Below, piece after piece: positions 32,601 to 33,226 of a stretch of DNA of 33,226 nt; the stretch's first letter is position 1, and each line of letters opens with the position of its first letter. The stretch spans positions 1 through 33,226 of the forward strand of contig JACMLR010000373.1 in the NCBI GenBank assembly GCA_014379515.1, written 5' to 3'. This stretch comes from Chitinophagaceae bacterium. GTDB taxonomy: Bacteria; Bacteroidota; Bacteroidia; Chitinophagales; Chitinophagaceae. A model generated the notes under the pieces. That model made no database searches. It was given only the letters and a program-made list of their open reading frames with translations, and had not been told where the DNA came from. A program made the translations under genes and the position numbers.

Positions 32601-33226
32601 TGATATTTGCAATTGGTGAATAGGCAACGCCCACACATAAACCTATTGGTGCATTTGTAACAGCCACGGTTGGTTTTACGATTCTGACGAAAGAGGATTT
32701 AGTAGTTGAGTTCGTACAACCACTTCGGTCGACAATCGTCAACGTAACATTGTATTGTCCTTCTGCAGTATAATTATGAACAGGGTTTTGACTTGTTGAT
32801 GTATTGCCATCGCCGAAATCCCATTGCCAACTAGCTGAATTAGGCGATAGATCCTGGAAAGCAACCGAGAATGGTGCCTGGCATGCAATCGTATTCGCGG
32901 CAGTAAAGTCAACGGTAGGTCGTGGACGAACTACAATATTTTTAAAAACAGAGTCAACGCATTCGGCATAGGTATTTATGAGCCTGACCTGGTAGGTGCC
33001 CGGCGCCGCGTAAGATGTTGAATCGCTAAGCTTATCAGATTGTATCGCGTTTCCGAAATCCCAAACTGATGAAACAGGGAGAGGAGCGGAGCCATTTTGG
33101 AAATTGACTACGGTATTCAAACAAACCGTATCAGGACTGGAAATCGTTGTAGCAGTTGAGTTGATTGTAATATCGCGGGTAATGGTATTGGAACATCCAA
33201 ATTCACTTGATGCAGTTAAACTAACG
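29647..33226 (-). CDS. Giant PKD-repeat protein with T9SS type B (gliding-associated) C-terminal domain, N-terminus outside window
   Basis: At least 1192 residues are visible; the frame is open across the right edge, and the TTG-like position at 33120 is not a true start. About twelve PKD-type domains follow one another, each with a WDFGDG or similar core (for example WQWDFGDGNTS, YFWDFGDGF, YSWNFGDG, YRWDFGDGNSS, SVWDFGDGNGS) and a conserved Cys-containing strand near CTDSV. The last about 100 residues carry the gliding motility-associated type B domain: NYFVPNTFTPNNDGVNDVF, MRIFNRWGQMVYER, GWNGTFNGK, SDAYVYIIEF and the terminal GNVTLIR. It is predicted to be an adhesin or matrix-like surface protein, exported with the PorP/SprF partner. 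Confidence 0.94.
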   Translation of the reverse strand, partial: VSLTASSEFGCSNTITRDITINSTATTISSPDTVCLNTVVNFQNGSAPLPVSSVWDFGNAIQSDKLSDSTSYAAPGTYQVRLINTYAECVDSVFKNIVVRPRPTVDFTAANTIACQAPFSVAFQDLSPNSASWQWDFGDGNTSTSQNPVHNYTAEGQYNVTLTIVDRSGCTNSTTKSSFVRIVKPTVAVTNAPIGLCVGVAYSPIANINSLDGVASYFWDFGDGFTSTVLNPSHSYAATGNYTLRLIITTVGGCTDSVVYANNIRIGTTPNADFTASPLDVCPTDTVFFTTTSTASDQWSWNFGDGGTSGLENPSHVFSDTGSFNIVLIAYNNGCAQTVTKNLYVHVKPPIADFDIAVTCTNKRQVTFIDRSKVDAGYGLISYSWNFGDGSPTSNLQNPVHVYPAIGSYSVSLTVTNGSCSHLYQRTITLNTDTAGFTISKTTACKNEVISLTAVGSSPANIASYAWSFDGGAYIAATATTTHAFTTNGPHSIGLVITDINGCTDTIVRNAVIMIVGPTADFTAANTGGCANTTITFNDLSTPAGINQWRFDFGDAIIQNFTGAPFTHTYTDTGVYFVNLMVTDADGCTDTQLLATPIIISKPVPAFAAVSTRICPGAPLQFNDSSISRYPLSYRWDFGDGNSSILQNPIHTYAGSDSIYSVKLVITDSLGCTDSVTRLSYITARRPKPAFDIQDTTSICPPLETKFTFRGSDYESFLWYFGDSSTSTLANPNHFYNNYGNFIPKLYVFGYGGCIDSASAQVNVYDPLITTSLIYGPTTACNSLMVDYTLTTPPSTKFIFYPGDGTVDTTQRKTFQHFYPTFGYYSPLIQLTDSLQCLVYIGGPSQIRILGAEPLFGMDKKAFCDTGTVLFANFTIGNDPVVSSVWDFGDGNGSTDPDPVHTYSTPGTYYPSLTVNTLTGCSKTLVDTLRVYATPSPIITADTVVCINDVLLLQGGLALADTSIAWNWTFGNGATSVAQNPSTSYSTSGRFTITLDAANNFGCRASTTATVFVPPTPVVTVLNNPVIPVGSSVSLPVTYSPNIATYNWTPTKWLDCTDCPTPIATPKSTIKYKVDVTDIYGCRGSNDVTITVVCNDKNYFVPNTFTPNNDGVNDVFYPRGSGLTRVQSMRIFNRWGQMVYERKNFTANDATVGWNGTFNGKTAESDAYVYIIEFVCDNSVIIPFKGNVTLIR

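Noticed and set aside
29650-33226. Regularly spaced similar DNA segments as a CRISPR array
   Set aside because: They encode PKD domains, differ in sequence and are not short exact repeats with unique spacers.

Overview
The window looks like a chromosomal segment of a Bacteroidota bacterium, probably Chitinophagaceae or a close relative (inferred from content, not from a database match). The evidence is a SusC/SusD outer-membrane pair, type IX secretion (T9SS) sorting domains of both type A and type B, a PorP/SprF-family protein, a long PKD-repeat protein, Bacteroidota-style promoter motifs (TTG...TAnnTTTG) and frequent TTG/GTG starts without Shine-Dalgarno sequences. I see no rRNA, tRNA, CRISPR array, insertion sequence, integrase or phage gene.

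Layout. (1) 1-8108, + strand: the end of an exopolysaccharide or O-antigen locus. It holds a 5'-truncated Wzz/BY-kinase-like co-polymerase, two acyltransferase-3 proteins, a Wzy/WaaL-type polymerase or ligase, a half-length TolC-like periplasmic/outer-membrane protein and a GT-C-like polytopic membrane protein. (2) 8165-17369, mostly + strand: metabolic and envelope genes. These are a GlcD-like FAD oxidase, a small beta-barrel, two LOG-family phosphoribohydrolases flanking a sodium:solute symporter, an O-methyltransferase, a GH73 glucosaminidase with three LysM domains, hypoxanthine phosphoribosyltransferase and a YfbK-like von Willebrand A protein. (3) 17408-19166, - strand: the grpE-dnaJ chaperone operon with a well-formed promoter and intrinsic terminator. 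(4) 19167-19743: the only long non-coding stretch. (5) 19744-24721, + strand: susC-susD, closed by a strong GNRA-loop terminator, then a lipoprotein with a c-type heme motif and FG-GAP repeats (to 26371) and an RlmI-type rRNA methyltransferase (to 27579). (6) 27598-33226, - strand: a minimal protein that is little more than a T9SS type A sorting domain, a PrxQ-like peroxiredoxin, a PorP/SprF protein and a giant PKD adhesin-like protein with a type B sorting domain, cut by the window end.

How the parts fit. The first block assembles, decorates and exports a surface polysaccharide. SusCD imports an unidentified glycan or other large substrate; no glycoside hydrolase or sigma/anti-sigma pair lies next to it, so its substrate cannot be read from context. 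The PKD protein and PorP/SprF partner form a typical type B T9SS cargo unit. I did not find a convincing wholly new system. The most unusual items are a perfect 14-bp inverted repeat in the leader of the second LOG gene, the heme plus FG-GAP lipoprotein beside susCD, the near-cargo-less T9SS sorting-domain protein, and the degenerate BY-kinase Walker B motif.
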